Assembly (NCBI RefSeq): GCF_963664075.1 | Contig: NZ_OY760916.1 | Span: forward strand, 3,555,001 to 3,619,000 | Direction of reading: 5' to 3' | Length of the DNA stretch: 64,000 nt | Origin: an uncultured Desulfobulbus sp. | GTDB lineage: Bacteria; Desulfobacterota; Desulfobulbia; Desulfobulbales; Desulfobulbaceae | In this document: positions 63,908 to 64,000 of the stretch, one piece after another | Layout of the letters: every line of letters starts with the position of its first letter | Numbering within the stretch: position 1 is the first letter of the stretch | The notes under the pieces: generated by a model | Told to the model about the DNA's origin: nothing | What the model saw: only the letters and a program-made list of their open reading frames with translations | Database searches by the model: none | Made by a program: the position numbers and the translations under genes

Positions 63908-64000
63908 TTAAAATTCAGGACGATGTAGATTAAACTTTTTCATCCGGTATCCCATTTGCCGCTGAGTCAACCCCAACTCCCGCGCTGCTCGTGACTGTAC
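63908..64000 (-). CDS. C-terminal end of a NifA/NtrC-type sigma-54 activator (partial)
   Basis: The minus-strand frame from the right edge to TAA (63910-63908) gives 30 residues: VQSRAARELGLTQRQMGYRM then KKFNLHRPEF. This is a Fis-type helix-turn-helix as found at the C-terminus of sigma-54 activators; LGLTQRQMGYRMKKF is particularly NifA-like. The rest of the gene lies outside. It could be the activator of the nif promoter at 14303-14317. Confidence 0.7.
   Translation of the reverse strand, partial: VQSRAARELGLTQRQMGYRMKKFNLHRPEF

Overview
The window most likely comes from a sulfate-reducing or sulfur-cycling member of the Desulfobacterota, probably Desulfobulbaceae-like. The inference rests on four things: a clade-II molybdenum nitrogenase operon with nifI1/nifI2 between nifH and nifD, a Tat-exported group-1 [NiFe] uptake hydrogenase with its own cytochrome c, a fused 2-oxoacid:ferredoxin oxidoreductase, and a small assimilatory-type sirohaem sulfite reductase beside sulfide-assimilating cys/met genes. 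No rRNA, tRNA or CRISPR array was seen, so the taxonomic call rests on gene content alone.

Layout. 0-4.7 kb: a CstA-family (BtsT-like) pyruvate/peptide transporter, then a LytS/LytTR two-component pair (BtsS/BtsR-like); the transporter promoter carries 20-bp-phased copies of an E. coli BtsR-type box. 4.7-7.1 kb: a tiny PEP-CTERM protein under a sigma-54 promoter, then a 1.36-kb insertion sequence that has split a 62-residue Cys-rich exported protein; the 8-bp target duplication is intact, and removing the element restores the gene exactly. 7.2-14.4 kb (minus strand): nifH-nifI1-nifI2-nifD-nifK with a sigma-54 promoter, a NifA-type upstream site and a terminator, followed by a NifB-like protein that has lost its radical-SAM cysteines, a thioredoxin-fold [2Fe-2S] ferredoxin and a HEPN protein. 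14.7-19.2 kb: a palindromic repeat, a pair of unknown genes (one a glutamine-amidotransferase fold without catalytic residues), a small membrane protein and a cyclic-nucleotide-binding/DUF4388 protein. 19.3-25.4 kb: hydrogenase hybO-hybA-hybC-hybD-hybB-cytochrome c.

25.5-36 kb: a diguanylate cyclase, then on the minus strand DUF1186, YkgJ, MOSC, cysK, cysE, metW and metX as a tight sulfide-assimilation operon, a MalY-type C-S lyase and ettA. 36-46 kb: menA, a secreted two-repeat protein, the sulfite reductase, a methyltransferase-like membrane protein, an EamA transporter, a lipoprotein, wtpA, a response-regulator-receiver/pyruvate-kinase fusion, a thiamine-binding protein and three small unknown proteins. 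46-51 kb: lpdA, pyrC, a SUI1 factor and nhaB. 51-64 kb: a chemotaxis receptor with a periplasmic PilJ-repeat partner, mltB, the 2-oxoacid oxidoreductase operon with a frameshift at T9 in its NAD(P)H-dependent reductase, and a substrate-binding protein plus hybrid histidine kinase (frameshift at C8). The right edge cuts the C-terminal DNA-binding helix of a NifA-like activator.

The strongest leads are: (1) a complete phosphoacceptor receiver domain fused to a full-length pyruvate kinase, in the same 64 kb as a pyruvate-sensing BtsSR-type system; (2) the nif-linked pseudo-NifB; (3) the catalytically dead amidotransferase paired with an unknown protein; (4) two homopolymer-run frameshifts in otherwise intact genes; (5) the scarless IS disruption of a Cys-rich microprotein.
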